Part shown: one piece after another, positions 7,737 to 16,595 of the stretch
Position numbering within the stretch: position 1 is the first letter of the stretch
Layout of the letters: each line of letters starts with the position of its first letter
NCBI RefSeq assembly: GCF_901875555.1
Contig: NZ_CABFMD010000006.1
Span: forward strand, 1 to 41,008
DNA: 41,008 nt
Reading direction: 5' to 3'
Origin: Streptococcus parasanguinis
Lineage (GTDB): Bacteria > Bacillota > Bacilli > Lactobacillales > Streptococcaceae
The notes under the pieces: model-generated
What the model saw: the letters and a program-made list of their open reading frames with translations, nothing else
What the model was told of the DNA's origin: nothing
Database searches by the model: none
Made by a program: the position numbers and the translations under genes

Positions 7737-8915
7737 TTAATCAAGCACCCGTGTGCCTGCCGCAACCTCTGCAATATAGAAGCTTGGCGCATAGCCAACG
7801 ACTTCTTCATAGCGGTTGCCGACAGCTTCTTTAAATGCTTGAACCTTATCTTTGTTTACGAGGGCGATGGCACACCCACCAAAGCCTGCTCCGGTCATAC
7901 GAGCTCCCAAGACGCCGTCTTGTTCCCAAGCTGTGTGCACTAAGGTATCCAATTCTAGACCAGTCACTTGGTAGTCATGCTCCAAAGATACGTGGGAAGC
8001 ATTCATGAGACGGCCAAAGCCTTCCAAATCACCTGCTTCAAGTGCCTTACGGGCTTGGAGAGTCCGTTGGTTTTCAAGAACAGCATGACGCGCCCGTTTG
8101 ATGCGATTTTCATCCTTAATCAGGTAGCTGTAGGCATCAAAGGACCAGAGGTCCAATTCCCCTAAGGTTTGGATATCTAGTTTTTCTTGGAGTTCAGATA
8201 CGGCGTTTTCACATTCTGCACGGCGTTCATTGTATTTTGAATCTGCTAATTCCCGGCGTTTGTTGGTATTCATGATGACCACGACATTGTCTTTGAGATC
8301 AAGCGGTACCAAATCATATTCTAGGGTGTTGGTATCGAGATAAATAGCCCGTTGATCAGCCCCCATACCGATGGCAAATTGGTCCATGATGCCCGAGTTG
8401 ACTCCTATGAAGTGATTTTCGGTTTGTTTCCCGATCTTGACCAGATCTAGTCGATCTAACTGAAGATCAAACAGTTTCTCAGCGATGACGCCAATCAAGA
8501 GCTCCAGGGAAGCTGAAGAGGAGAGGCCTGAGCCATTTGGGATATTGCCGTAGACATAGACGTCCATCCCGCTATCAATGACATGACCAGCTTCTTGTAA
8601 GAAATGAAGCACGCCTTTTGGATAGTTGGTCCAGTTGTGCTCTTTTTCAAAATGAAGATTTTCCAACGGGAATTCAATGATCCCCTTGTCTTCAAAATTG
8701 CCTGAGAAGAAACGCAAGACCTTATCTTCTCGCTTTCTTGCTGCTCCGTAGGTACCAAGTGTAATGGCTGCCGGGAAGACGTGTCCTCCGTTGTAGTCGG
8801 TGTGTTCACCGATCAGATTAATCCGCCCTGGTGAAAAGAAGGTATGATCAGCCTTTTCGCCAAAGACAGCCTGAAACTTTTCTTGTAGATCTTGAGACGT
8901 GATGGATGTAGTCAT
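7737..8915 (-). CDS. galK: Galactokinase
   Basis: A 392-residue GHMP-family kinase that phosphorylates galactose at C1 with ATP. The galactokinase signature [15 protein letters not shown] begins at residue 30, the ATP-binding loop [13 protein letters not shown] lies near 125-137, and a third GHMP motif, [13 protein letters not shown], is near the C-terminus. GGAG is placed just upstream of the ATG. It is the first gene of the gal operon. A promoter, a cre and two candidate GalR operators lie within 200 bases upstream. Confidence 0.96.
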   Translation of the reverse strand: MTTSITSQDLQEKFQAVFGEKADHTFFSPGRINLIGEHTDYNGGHVFPAAITLGTYGAARKREDKVLRFFSGNFEDKGIIEFPLENLHFEKEHNWTNYPKGVLHFLQEAGHVIDSGMDVYVYGNIPNGSGLSSSASLELLIGVIAEKLFDLQLDRLDLVKIGKQTENHFIGVNSGIMDQFAIGMGADQRAIYLDTNTLEYDLVPLDLKDNVVVIMNTNKRRELADSKYNERRAECENAVSELQEKLDIQTLGELDLWSFDAYSYLIKDENRIKRARHAVLENQRTLQARKALEAGDLEGFGRLMNASHVSLEHDYQVTGLELDTLVHTAWEQDGVLGARMTGAGFGGCAIALVNKDKVQAFKEAVGNRYEEVVGYAPSFYIAEVAAGTRVLD

Positions 8916-8934
8916 GTGAAACTCCTTTTTATTT

Positions 8935-8948
8935 TGTAAACGCTTTTA
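8935..8948 (-). promoter_or_regulatory. cre (CcpA) site in the galK leader
   Basis: TGTAAACGCTTTTA matches the catabolite-responsive-element consensus TGWNANCGNTNWCA at 13 of 14 positions. It sits just downstream of the -10 box, where bound CcpA would block initiation or elongation. Glucose repression of galKTE is the expected outcome. Confidence 0.75.
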
Positions 8949-8955
8949 TACTTGT

Positions 8956-8984
8956 ATTATAAACGATTAAAAGGATAATTTCAA
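8956..8984 (-). promoter_or_regulatory. galKTE promoter
   Basis: Read on the minus strand there is a -35 TTGAAA (8979-8984), a 17-nt spacer and a perfect -10 TATAAT (8956-8961). The predicted start is near 8949, giving a leader of about 35 bases before galK. It is among the best sigma-A promoters in the window. Confidence 0.85.
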
Positions 8985-8989
8985 GTATT

Positions 8990-9009
8990 TTTAGTAAATT
9001 TTTATTTAA
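8990..9009 (-). promoter_or_regulatory. Candidate GalR operator O1 (promoter-proximal)
   Basis: TTTAGTAAA-tt-TTTATTTAA is a 9-2-9 imperfect palindrome (7 of 9 arm positions pair), lying 5 bases upstream of the -35 box. The same architecture recurs at 9094-9113 and 19750-19769. Assignment to GalR rests on its presence before both galK and galR and is inferred. Confidence 0.55.
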
Positions 9010-9031
9010 TTTTTATTTTATATTTAAAAGG

Positions 9032-9044
9032 CCTATAATATAGG
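9032..9044. other. Short palindrome CCTATAATATAGG
   Basis: A 13-bp palindrome with one central unpaired base, in the AT-rich spacer between the two candidate GalR operators. It could be a binding site or chance in AT-rich DNA. Nothing else coding is visible between 8985 and 9233. Confidence 0.25.
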
Positions 9045-9093
9045 TTTTTAACCATATCCCATTTCCAACAAACTTGGTATTATTTGAATCAAT

Positions 9094-9113
9094 TTTAGTA
9101 AAGTTTTACCAAA
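9094..9113 (-). promoter_or_regulatory. Candidate GalR operator O2 (distal)
   Basis: TTTAGTAAA-gt-TTTACCAAA is a 9-2-9 palindrome with 8 of 9 arm positions pairing. Its centre is 104 bp from that of O1, close to ten helical turns. It overlaps the T-run of the terminator of the upstream alpha-galactosidase gene. Confidence 0.55.
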
Positions 9114-9145
9114 AAATCTCAATTGGGAGTGACCCAATTGAGATT
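9109..9145 (-). terminator. Rho-independent terminator of the second alpha-galactosidase gene
   Basis: AATCTCAATTGGG (9115-9127) and its perfect complement (9133-9145) form a 13-bp stem with a 5-nt loop. On the minus strand it runs straight into TTTTTT. It separates the msm/aga transcription unit from the gal promoter. Confidence 0.9.
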
Positions 9146-9233
9146 CTTTATTCCTTAGTTTTTCTTTCTTGGATAGACAAAAGATCCAAGGAAGGTTAAG
9201 AGGCATCCTATCAATAGATACTCGCTTCTCTTA

Positions 9234-11456
9234 TCATGTTACTTCTTCAAACACCCAAATGTGAGAGTCGAAATCACAACTCAGTTTTTCTTGATTTAAA
9301 GGCTGTCCACAGGAAGCGTCTGAAAGACTAAAACCTGCTAACATCAGTTCTGCACCGCTAAACTGTTTCCCGTCCACTTGATAGATAGCATCTACATTCA
9401 GTCCTTGAAGATACACACGATCATAAGCACGGTTCACTTCGTTCAATAGCTTATACTGAGCCAGAATCACTCGGGAACGATTTTGACTGACAACTGACCA
9501 TACGACTTGATTGGAGTCAAAAGGAGAGCGCAAACGGTAAAAATTTCCTTGATGAATCAGGGATCGCTCTTTTTTGTAAAAGGCAATTTGCTCTTTTACG
9601 ATTTTCTTCTCCGCCTGCGTCAGGTCTGCTAGATCCAACTCGTAACCAAAGACCCCAAAATAAGCGACATTTCCCCTTGTCGCAAGCGGTGTGATCCGAT
9701 TGGTTTGATGGTTAGGGACAATGGACACATGTGCTCCCATCGTCGAGAGTGGATAGACTAGACTGGTTCCGTACTGGATCTTAAGCCGTTCAACTGCATC
9801 TGTATCGTCACTGGTCCAAGTCTGGGGTGCATAATAAAGCAAACCTGGATCAAATCTACCGCCTCCCGAAGCGCAAGATTCAAAGAGAACAGAAGGGAAT
9901 GCTGTCGTTAAACGATCATATAAGTGGTATAATCCTAGAACATACCGATGAAACACTTCTCCTTGCTGATCTGGAGCCAAGGATTTAGAAAAGACATCTG
10001 TAAGCGGACGGTTCATATCCCACTTAATATAATCTAATTTTGTCTCTTCTATCACACGCGCCATTTGCTCATAAATTGCATCTACAACTTCTTCACGGCT
10101 AAAGTCTAAGACAAATTGATTTCGTCCATGACGTGGTGAATGACCTGCTACTTCTAGGATCCAGTCTGGATGAGAACGATAAAGATCGCTATCTTTGTTG
10201 ACCATTTCCGGTTCAAACCAAAGACCAAATTTCAAGCCCAGGTCGTGAACTTTCTCTGAAAAAGCCCCGATTGTATCTGGGAATCGCTCGCGATTGGCAA
10301 CCCAATCTCCAAGACCAGTTCGATCATTGGTTCGTTTTCCAAACCAGCCGTCATCTAACACAAATAGTTCGATACCAACTTCTTTAGCATTTTGCGCAAT
10401 CCTTAGCAGTTTTTCCTGATCAAAATCAAAGTAGGTTGCTTCCCAATTATTTAGTAGAATCGGTCTCTCCTTATCTCGCCATTCTCCCCTAGCTAGACGG
10501 GTACGATACAGACGATGGAAAGTTTGACTCATATCGTTTAAACCATTTCTAATGTATACCAGAACTGCTTCTGGACTTGTAAAGCTAGCACCAGGGTCTA
10601 ATTTCCAACCAAATTGGAAGGGATTGATCCCCACTTGAAGTCGGGTGACATCGAAAGTATCCACTTCTGCTTGAAGGAGGAAATTTCCTGAGTAAATCAG
10701 GCTGAGTCCAATAACCTCCCCCTGATTCTCAGTAGTTTCTGGTCGTTTTAGAGCAATGAAAGGATTGTGCAGATGACTAGAGATTCCACGTGTTGATTCT
10801 ATCGATTGGATTCCTTGACGTAACAATGTGGAATGAATGTGCCTTTCACGAGCCCACGCTCCAGAAAGCTGTATCATCTCATAGTTTCGATCAGGTAGGT
10901 CTAAAGAAAGGCTGGTGACTCCTTCAATGGAAAGAGGTCTTGAACCTTGATTGTTGATCAGGTGACTTCTCGTTATCACAGGGAAGTCTCGGAAAATACT
11001 ATACTGAATAGTCACTTCTACACCCGATACCGAATCGGTCAGATTGACTTGCAAGGTCTGGCATTCATCCTCATTTTCAACATAAGTTGCTGGTAAACCT
11101 TCTAATCTTGGTTTTCCCTTAAAAATTACATGATCCTTATAGATAAAATCTGTCAGCCGAGAACCATTTTCAAAAGACAGTTCCAAGGCAGGATGGCGAA
11201 AATCTGTCGCCCCATACTCTGGAAATTCTTGTTGCAGGTGTTCGAGTGAATACAGAAGATCCCCTTCTTGCCGGTAAGTGGTCATCGGGCGGTGCTTCAT
11301 TTCCACCAAATGACGATAATCCCCTTCTGGCAAGGTCGGTCCATAATAAAGATGGAGCAACTTCCCATCATGGGAAATCATAAAGATATAAGAAATAAAA
11401 TCATTTCGCAGATGAAACTGCTTATATGTTTCCTGGTAGAGAATGAGGTCCCTCAT
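9234..11456 (-). CDS. Alpha-galactosidase, GH36 (second copy)
   Basis: A 740-residue cytoplasmic GH36 enzyme hydrolysing terminal alpha-1,6-galactosides such as melibiose and raffinose. The GH36 catalytic core contains DDGWFGKR near 368, the nucleophile in DYIKWDMNR (Asp480) and the acid/base in SDDTDA (probably Asp550). The start chosen is the ATG at 11454-11456, with AAAGGA about 6 bases before it; the frame is open 7 codons further to a TTG without a good site. It is clearly homologous to the enzyme at 16596 but diverged throughout, so it is not a recent duplicate. It lies 281 bases downstream of gtfA, where S. mutans carries dexB. Confidence 0.92.
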   Translation of the reverse strand: MRDLILYQETYKQFHLRNDFISYIFMISHDGKLLHLYYGPTLPEGDYRHLVEMKHRPMTTYRQEGDLLYSLEHLQQEFPEYGATDFRHPALELSFENGSRLTDFIYKDHVIFKGKPRLEGLPATYVENEDECQTLQVNLTDSVSGVEVTIQYSIFRDFPVITRSHLINNQGSRPLSIEGVTSLSLDLPDRNYEMIQLSGAWARERHIHSTLLRQGIQSIESTRGISSHLHNPFIALKRPETTENQGEVIGLSLIYSGNFLLQAEVDTFDVTRLQVGINPFQFGWKLDPGASFTSPEAVLVYIRNGLNDMSQTFHRLYRTRLARGEWRDKERPILLNNWEATYFDFDQEKLLRIAQNAKEVGIELFVLDDGWFGKRTNDRTGLGDWVANRERFPDTIGAFSEKVHDLGLKFGLWFEPEMVNKDSDLYRSHPDWILEVAGHSPRHGRNQFVLDFSREEVVDAIYEQMARVIEETKLDYIKWDMNRPLTDVFSKSLAPDQQGEVFHRYVLGLYHLYDRLTTAFPSVLFESCASGGGRFDPGLLYYAPQTWTSDDTDAVERLKIQYGTSLVYPLSTMGAHVSIVPNHQTNRITPLATRGNVAYFGVFGYELDLADLTQAEKKIVKEQIAFYKKERSLIHQGNFYRLRSPFDSNQVVWSVVSQNRSRVILAQYKLLNEVNRAYDRVYLQGLNVDAIYQVDGKQFSGAELMLAGFSLSDASCGQPLNQEKLSCDFDSHIWVFEEVT

Positions 11457-11737
11457 ATTTATCCTTTCTTGTATCAAAGTTCCTAGTATCGTACGAAGCT
11501 TTTAAGATAGATAGAGACAAAATTTGCGAAGATCATAGCAGATCTTGAATGGTCAGACCCTGACAAGGTTAAAGTAACAAAAGGATCACTTGCAGGGTAG
11601 AGAAGCTACTAGAAAGGGGTGCAAAATCCTTTGTTTTAAAAATATTGGAGAAAAACTGTAAAATCATAAAATCTCCAGCAATCTGTCCAATCAAAAAGGG
11701 AATATCCGAAACATGTCTCGCCTGACTTCAATTGTTT
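11457..11737 (-). other. gtfA-alpha-galactosidase intergenic region
   Basis: No gene is visible. TGGAGA (11646-11651) pairs with TCTCCA (11672-11677) across a 20-nt loop and is followed on the minus strand by ATATTTTTAAAA, a weak terminator candidate for gtfA. No good sigma-A promoter or cre was found, so whether the second alpha-galactosidase is read from the msm promoter or its own is open. Confidence 0.35.
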
Positions 11738-13180
11738 CTAAAACACAATGTCTTGACCGTTTTCTGTCACTTGGTAAGTCCCGTCAGCAAGATTGATTTG
11801 GGCTACTGCTGTGGTGGTCTGGTCTTTGTTTTGGCGCGTGATGACAATGGTCTGTTCATCTGGTGTTTCCACTTCAATGCTTCCTTCTAGGTCAAAAGCT
11901 TGCGAGTTGTTCCGGAAACTAAAGAGCTTGAGAAGAGATTTCACAACTGGACGCTCTACTTCTTGAGCAATTTCTTCATTACTGTAGTAATGACGGTTGA
12001 TATTGCGGCCTTCCTTGGTGTTTTCTAAGAGTTCCAAATCATTCTTCCCAGCTAGAAATCCAACATAATACACTTGTGGAATACCTGGCGCAAAGGCTTG
12101 AATCAAGCGGGCTAGGAAATACTTGCCATCGTCATCTCCAAGTGCTGAATAATAGGTCGAATTGATTTGGTAGATGTCTAAGTTGTTGTACTCTGCTGTT
12201 GAATATTTGCGTTTCACATTCGCTCCTACCTTGTAGAGCTCATTTGATGCATAGTCAATTTCTTCATCTGTCAAGATATCCTTGACATCAACCACCCCAA
12301 TCCCGTCATGGGTGTCGAGGGTCGTGAATTGCTTCATCGGACTCATCTTCAACCACTTAGCAAGGCGCTCCACTTTTGAGCTATAGAGGGTATAGAGGGT
12401 CACCATTGGAAGGGCAAAGTCATAGACATAATAGTCGTGATCGGCAATCTTAAATTGGATAGAATAGTGTTCATGAATCTCTGGCAAGAGCTCAGCACCG
12501 TAGCTGGCTGCCATATCGCGCACCTTATCCAACAAGTCCCAAATATCTGGCTCCACGAAGAAATCATTGGTGTCCAATTTCTTGACTGCATAAGCAAAGG
12601 CATCTAGGCGAATGAGGTCACAACCATTGCTCGCCAAATGTTCGATGGTCTTGCGAATAAAGTCCATGGTCACTTCCTTGGTCACGTCCAGGTCAATCTG
12701 CTCTTCCCCGAAGGTATTCCAGAGATGCTCAGTTGTCCCATCCGCAAAGGTAATTTCTTGCTTGGGAGCTCGGTCTTTGCGCTTATAAATCAAGTCTACA
12801 TCCGCTTGAGTTGGACGATTCTCCGGCCAGAACTTGTCCCAGTTTAGGAAAAGATCCTTGTAAGCACTTTGGTCGTGCTTCTCTTGATAATCTTTGTAGT
12901 ATTTAGACTGACGGGAAATGTGATTGATCATAAAGTCAAACATGAGATAGTACTTTTCGCCCAAGCGTTTGACATCTTCCCAATCTCCAAAAGCTGGATC
13001 CACTTGATCATAGTCTACAGGCGCAAAGCCACGGTCACCGGTTGATGGGAAAAATGGCAAGAGGTGAACACCACCTACTGCATCTCCAAAATATTTCTCC
13101 AGATTTTCATAGAGGTCCTTGAGGTTATTTCCTAAGCTATCTGAGTAAGTAATTAACATGGTTTTGTTTTGAATTGGCAT
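11738..13180 (-). CDS. gtfA: Sucrose phosphorylase
   Basis: A 480-residue GH13 enzyme converting sucrose and phosphate to glucose-1-phosphate and fructose. The nucleophile Asp193 is in [11 protein letters not shown] and the acid/base Glu234 is in LLPEIHEHY; positions and length fit characterised sucrose phosphorylases. The start is the ATG at 13178-13180, with GGAGA correctly spaced. The frame stays open 46 codons upstream, but that part covers a hairpin and the R3 repeats. In this locus it uses sucrose freed from raffinose. It is separated from msmG by 414 bases, unusually far for an operon member. Confidence 0.95.
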   Translation of the reverse strand: MPIQNKTMLITYSDSLGNNLKDLYENLEKYFGDAVGGVHLLPFFPSTGDRGFAPVDYDQVDPAFGDWEDVKRLGEKYYLMFDFMINHISRQSKYYKDYQEKHDQSAYKDLFLNWDKFWPENRPTQADVDLIYKRKDRAPKQEITFADGTTEHLWNTFGEEQIDLDVTKEVTMDFIRKTIEHLASNGCDLIRLDAFAYAVKKLDTNDFFVEPDIWDLLDKVRDMAASYGAELLPEIHEHYSIQFKIADHDYYVYDFALPMVTLYTLYSSKVERLAKWLKMSPMKQFTTLDTHDGIGVVDVKDILTDEEIDYASNELYKVGANVKRKYSTAEYNNLDIYQINSTYYSALGDDDGKYFLARLIQAFAPGIPQVYYVGFLAGKNDLELLENTKEGRNINRHYYSNEEIAQEVERPVVKSLLKLFSFRNNSQAFDLEGSIEVETPDEQTIVITRQNKDQTTTAVAQINLADGTYQVTENGQDIVF

Positions 13181-13202
13181 AATGGTCTCCTTTTCTTTAT
13201 TT

Positions 13203-13232
13203 GAAAGCCAAGTCTGAAGAGACCTGGCTTTC
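13203..13232 (-). other. Stable hairpin upstream of gtfA
   Basis: GAAAGCCAAGTCT (13203-13215) pairs with AGACCTGGCTTTC (13220-13232): 13 bp with one wobble and a 4-nt loop. On the minus strand, the direction of the operon, no T-run follows. It is better read as an mRNA-processing or stability element than as a terminator. On the plus strand a T-rich run does follow, but no plus-strand gene ends here. Confidence 0.6.
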
Positions 13233-13277
13233 TTGAGTTTTTCTATTTTAGAATTGCTTTCTAGGATACGATTGAAA

Positions 13278-13518
13278 TCAGCAAGCTGAAGCATCCCTTT
13301 GTATACGGAATTGAACACGGGACTAATTTCTTAGGAAAAAAGATAAATCTTCTTGTGTGCAAGCACACTACGTCGATTTCCTATTTTTCTACAGAAATTT
13401 TCAGCAAGCTGAATCGTCCCTTTGTATCTTAAATTGAACACGCCCTAAGCTCTGTGTGAAAAAGATGAATCCTCCAAGAAGCCAAGGCTTCTTATTCAGA
13501 TTCCCTATATTTCCACAG
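13278..13518. repeat. R3: tandem pair of 123-bp structured repeats
   Basis: Two head-to-tail imperfect copies, 13278-13400 and 13401 to about 13518, both begin TCAGCAAGCTGAA. They share CCCTTTGTAT and ATTGAACACG. Each holds a central hairpin with an AA loop, but the stems differ: GTGTGC/GCACAC (13355-13368) and AAGAAGCC/GGCTTCTT (13476-13493). A third fragment, GGGCTTTGTATCTTAT, touches the msmG stop. With the hairpin at 13203 this fills the msmG-gtfA gap. Confidence 0.65.
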
Positions 13519-13594
13519 CCGTTACTACTTCAGTCGTTTACGGATGTGGATGCCCTAGGGTGCACTGTGAGCTTTTAACGGGCTTTGTATCTTA

Positions 13595-14428
13595 TTATTT
13601 CACTGCGCCGTTGCTCATTCCTGCGATGATATGGCGTTGGAAGAAGAGATAGACAATGGTGATACTGATAATGCCGACAACGTATGAGGCAAAGCTTGGG
13701 CCGTAGTCATTGAAATATTGGCCTGCGTAGTTGTATTGGAACAAAGGCAGAGTCCACATTTTGGAATCCCGGTTCAAGACAAGGAGTGGCAACATGAAGT
13801 CATTCCAGAACCAAAGGGCATTGATGATCATGGTTGTTGCATGCATGGGTTTCATCATTGGGAAGATGATGCGGAAATAGGTTGTAAATTTATTAGCACC
13901 ATCGATCTCTGCTGCTTCATCCAGACTTTCTGGAATCGAGATTTTGATATAGCCGACATAGAGAAAGAGGGTCTGTGGAATCGCATAGGTCAAGTAGAGC
14001 AAGATCAAACCAAAGGTGTTGGCCAAACCGAGTTTACTCATCATAACGGTAATTGGAATCATGATAACTTGGAATGGGACGAAGATACCAAGGATTAGGA
14101 GGGTATACATGATGGTAAAGGCTTTTCTTTTACTCATATTGCGAGCGATGGAGTAGGCTGCCATGGGGATAAAAATCATTACTGCAAGTAAAGACAAGAC
14201 AGTGATGACGACAGAGTTCCAATAATAGCCTCCGATCCCATCAGCTAAGAGACGGCTAAAGTTGTCCCATGTGAAGTTGGTTGGAAAGCCAAAGAAATTA
14301 TCTACAATATCCTTAGTGGGTTTGAAGGAACTAAAGAGGGTAGAAAGGAGCGGCACTAAAATCAGAACCGATCCTAGAATCAATAGAATGTATTTGCCAA
14401 TCAAGGCTTTTCTTTCATCTTGTTTCAT
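13595..14428 (-). CDS. msmG: Multiple-sugar ABC transporter permease MsmG
   Basis: A 277-residue inner-membrane permease with about six transmembrane segments and the cytoplasmic EAA-type loop (ESLDEAAEIDGANKFTTYFR) that contacts the ATPase. It pairs with MsmF to form the channel for raffinose, melibiose and related sugars. The start is the ATG at 14426-14428, with GAGGAG 7 bases upstream; the longer frame begins at a TTG overlapping the end of msmF. It starts 13 bases after msmF. Confidence 0.92.
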   Translation of the reverse strand: MKQDERKALIGKYILLILGSVLILVPLLSTLFSSFKPTKDIVDNFFGFPTNFTWDNFSRLLADGIGGYYWNSVVITVLSLLAVMIFIPMAAYSIARNMSKRKAFTIMYTLLILGIFVPFQVIMIPITVMMSKLGLANTFGLILLYLTYAIPQTLFLYVGYIKISIPESLDEAAEIDGANKFTTYFRIIFPMMKPMHATTMIINALWFWNDFMLPLLVLNRDSKMWTLPLFQYNYAGQYFNDYGPSFASYVVGIISITIVYLFFQRHIIAGMSNGAVK

Positions 14429-14441
14429 CGTGCTTCTCCTC

Positions 14442-15308
14442 TTAAATTTCAAATTTCTTAGATACTCTCAATTGGATGATCGAAATCACTACAATTAAGA
14501 AGAACAAGATTACGGCAATGGCATTGGCATAACCGAATTGGTTATTTTTAAAGGCATAGTTATAAACCAAGAGCCCAAGTGAGGTTGTGGCATTGTTTGG
14601 ACCACCACCGGTCATGGCAAAGACTTGGTCAAAGGCGGTTAGGCCACCTTTTAGGGCTAGAATAAAGACCATAGAGACACTTGGTAGCAAGTAAGGCAAT
14701 TCAATGTTCCAGAAGACTTGCTTGCTAGTCGCGCCATCAATCCTTGCTGCTTCTGTAATCTCAGTTGGAATAGATTGCAAACCAGCTAGGAAGATAATGA
14801 TGGGCATGGCCACCCCTTGCCATAGAAGGACAAAGACAGCCGCAAAGATCGCTCCCCACTTAGTCCCTAAAAGACTGGTTTGGAGAAACTCAATATGAAG
14901 GGCATTCCCAATCGCTGGAAGACCGTAGTTGAAGACTTGCTTGAAGATCAAAGCTACTGTCAAACCAGACAAAACAGCCGGGAAGAAGAACCAAGCACGG
15001 AAAAAAGTTTTTCCTTTGATTTTAGAGTTCAAGACACGCGCAATGAAGATCCCAAGGGCAATCTCCCCAACCACCATGGCAATCGTGATGATCGCGGTAA
15101 AGCCAATGGCATTCATGAATTTTGGATCCATGAAGAGGAGTTTAAAGTTGTTCAAGCCGACAAACTTGTAGTTATAAGTCAATCCTGTCCAGTTGGTAAA
15201 ACTGTAAAAGGCTCCTTGGAACATCGGCACATAGAAGAAAATTGCTTGCAATAAGAGGGGGATGACCACAAAAGCCCATGCCCAATATTTTTGTAATACT
15301 TTTTTCAT
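14442..15308 (-). CDS. msmF: Multiple-sugar ABC transporter permease MsmF
   Basis: A 288-residue MalF-type permease with six predicted membrane segments and the EAA loop (IPTEITEAARIDGATSKQVF) near 190. It forms the importer with MsmG and the lipoprotein MsmE. The start is the ATG at 15306-15308, with AGGAG upstream; the open frame runs 8 codons further without a ribosome binding site. No ATPase gene is present in the locus. The expected partner is the shared MsmK encoded elsewhere. Confidence 0.92.
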   Translation of the reverse strand: MKKVLQKYWAWAFVVIPLLLQAIFFYVPMFQGAFYSFTNWTGLTYNYKFVGLNNFKLLFMDPKFMNAIGFTAIITIAMVVGEIALGIFIARVLNSKIKGKTFFRAWFFFPAVLSGLTVALIFKQVFNYGLPAIGNALHIEFLQTSLLGTKWGAIFAAVFVLLWQGVAMPIIIFLAGLQSIPTEITEAARIDGATSKQVFWNIELPYLLPSVSMVFILALKGGLTAFDQVFAMTGGGPNNATTSLGLLVYNYAFKNNQFGYANAIAVILFFLIVVISIIQLRVSKKFEI

Positions 15309-15321
15309 AGTCTCTCTACTC

Positions 15322-16581
15322 CTAATCCACATCCGCTTTCATCGGGTTAAAGAAGGCATTCAAATCATTGACCATTCCTTGTTTATCACCTGTCAAGACA
15401 TAGTTCATGGTCAAGGTATGGAAGTCTGCTTCACTGGTCCAGTATTGTTGCAACCACACCAAGTGACGATCCGTAAAGGCATATTTGGTCATCCCAGCAA
15501 GCGGTGAATCCTCTCCTGCTTGTTTGACCCCTTCGATCGCTGTTGGAGATCCGTCCACATCGTAGTATTTTTGCATGACTTCTGGACGGGTCATGTATTC
15601 CACAAAGGCATTAGCTTCTTTTGGATGTTTGGTAGTAGCTGAGATAGACCATGCCAAGTCACCTGCACCAACGGTTAAGCTTTGTCCTTTTTCTTTTCCT
15701 GGAATCATGAAGGTTCCAATCTTAAATTTCGGTTTTTGTTCATTAATCGCTGTAATCGCCCAAGAGCCATTTGGTGTCATGAGGACATCTCCACGCGCGA
15801 AGGCTCCGATAACATCTGTATAGCCCGCACCTTCCCAGTTCTTTTGCTTCGAACCTTTAATGCGAAGAATATCCATGACCTTGATGTCATCTTTCATAAT
15901 CGGATCAGACAATTTAATGGCATTTGGTTGAGAATAACGAAGGTATTGATTGGCTTCTTTCCCTCCACCTGCTGCTGTCGCAAAGGCTAATTGATTATAC
16001 CCATTGAGCGTCCAAGCATCTGCACCTGCAATCCCAAATGGTGTTTGTCCTTTAGCAACGATGTCTTTGACTAATTGTTCAAACTCGTCCCAAGTTTCCG
16101 GAACCTTCAAGCCTAGTTCTTCGAATTTATCTTTGTTGTAGTAAATTCCATAAGCATTAGCTGTAAAAGGAACGTTGTAAACTTTTCCGTTCACAGCATA
16201 TTTTTCAGCGTAGCCATTTTTCACGCGTTTCAGATAGTCTTTGTTGCTCAAATCTTCAAAGACACCTGCTTTTGCCCATTCTTGCAGTTCGATGGACTGT
16301 GGGTATATATTAACCACATCAGGCACATCTCCTGCGAGGACACGTGTTTTCAATACTTCACCACCGTTCGGTACATTGACGACTTTGACCTTGACCTTAG
16401 GGTTTTCCTTTTCAAAATCACGAGCAATTTCTTCCAAGGTTTTGGTCATTTCTTTTTTCTGGTTGAAATACTCGATGGTCACAGTGCCATCCGCAGATTT
16501 ACCTTCGTTGGAGCAAGCACCGAGCCCAAACAAGGCTAAGCCTGTTGTCGCAAGAAGTCCGATTTTTTTATACCATTTCAT
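15322..16581 (-). CDS. msmE: Multiple-sugar-binding lipoprotein MsmE
   Basis: A 419-residue family-1 extracellular solute-binding protein that captures alpha-galactosides outside the membrane and delivers them to MsmFG. The signal peptide ends in lipobox LGAC with Cys23 as the lipidation site. GTVTIEYFNQ marks the start of the mature binding fold. GGAGA precedes the ATG. It lies 14 bases after aga and 13 bases before msmF, so it is an operon member. Confidence 0.94.
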   Translation of the reverse strand: MKWYKKIGLLATTGLALFGLGACSNEGKSADGTVTIEYFNQKKEMTKTLEEIARDFEKENPKVKVKVVNVPNGGEVLKTRVLAGDVPDVVNIYPQSIELQEWAKAGVFEDLSNKDYLKRVKNGYAEKYAVNGKVYNVPFTANAYGIYYNKDKFEELGLKVPETWDEFEQLVKDIVAKGQTPFGIAGADAWTLNGYNQLAFATAAGGGKEANQYLRYSQPNAIKLSDPIMKDDIKVMDILRIKGSKQKNWEGAGYTDVIGAFARGDVLMTPNGSWAITAINEQKPKFKIGTFMIPGKEKGQSLTVGAGDLAWSISATTKHPKEANAFVEYMTRPEVMQKYYDVDGSPTAIEGVKQAGEDSPLAGMTKYAFTDRHLVWLQQYWTSEADFHTLTMNYVLTGDKQGMVNDLNAFFNPMKADVD

Positions 16582-16595
16582 TTGGCTGTCTCCTT

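Noticed and set aside
13181..13318. N-terminal extension of gtfA by 46 residues
   Set aside because: It runs through a perfect hairpin and the R3 repeat; the shorter start has GGAGA and gives the usual family length and catalytic positions.
13278..13518. Tandem repeat considered as a CRISPR array
   Set aside because: Only two imperfect copies with a 123-bp period, no short identical repeats separated by unique spacers, and no cas genes.
13718..15254. Plus-strand open frames inside msmG, msmF and msmE
   Set aside because: They are antisense to genes with clear families and operon structure and lack start signals.
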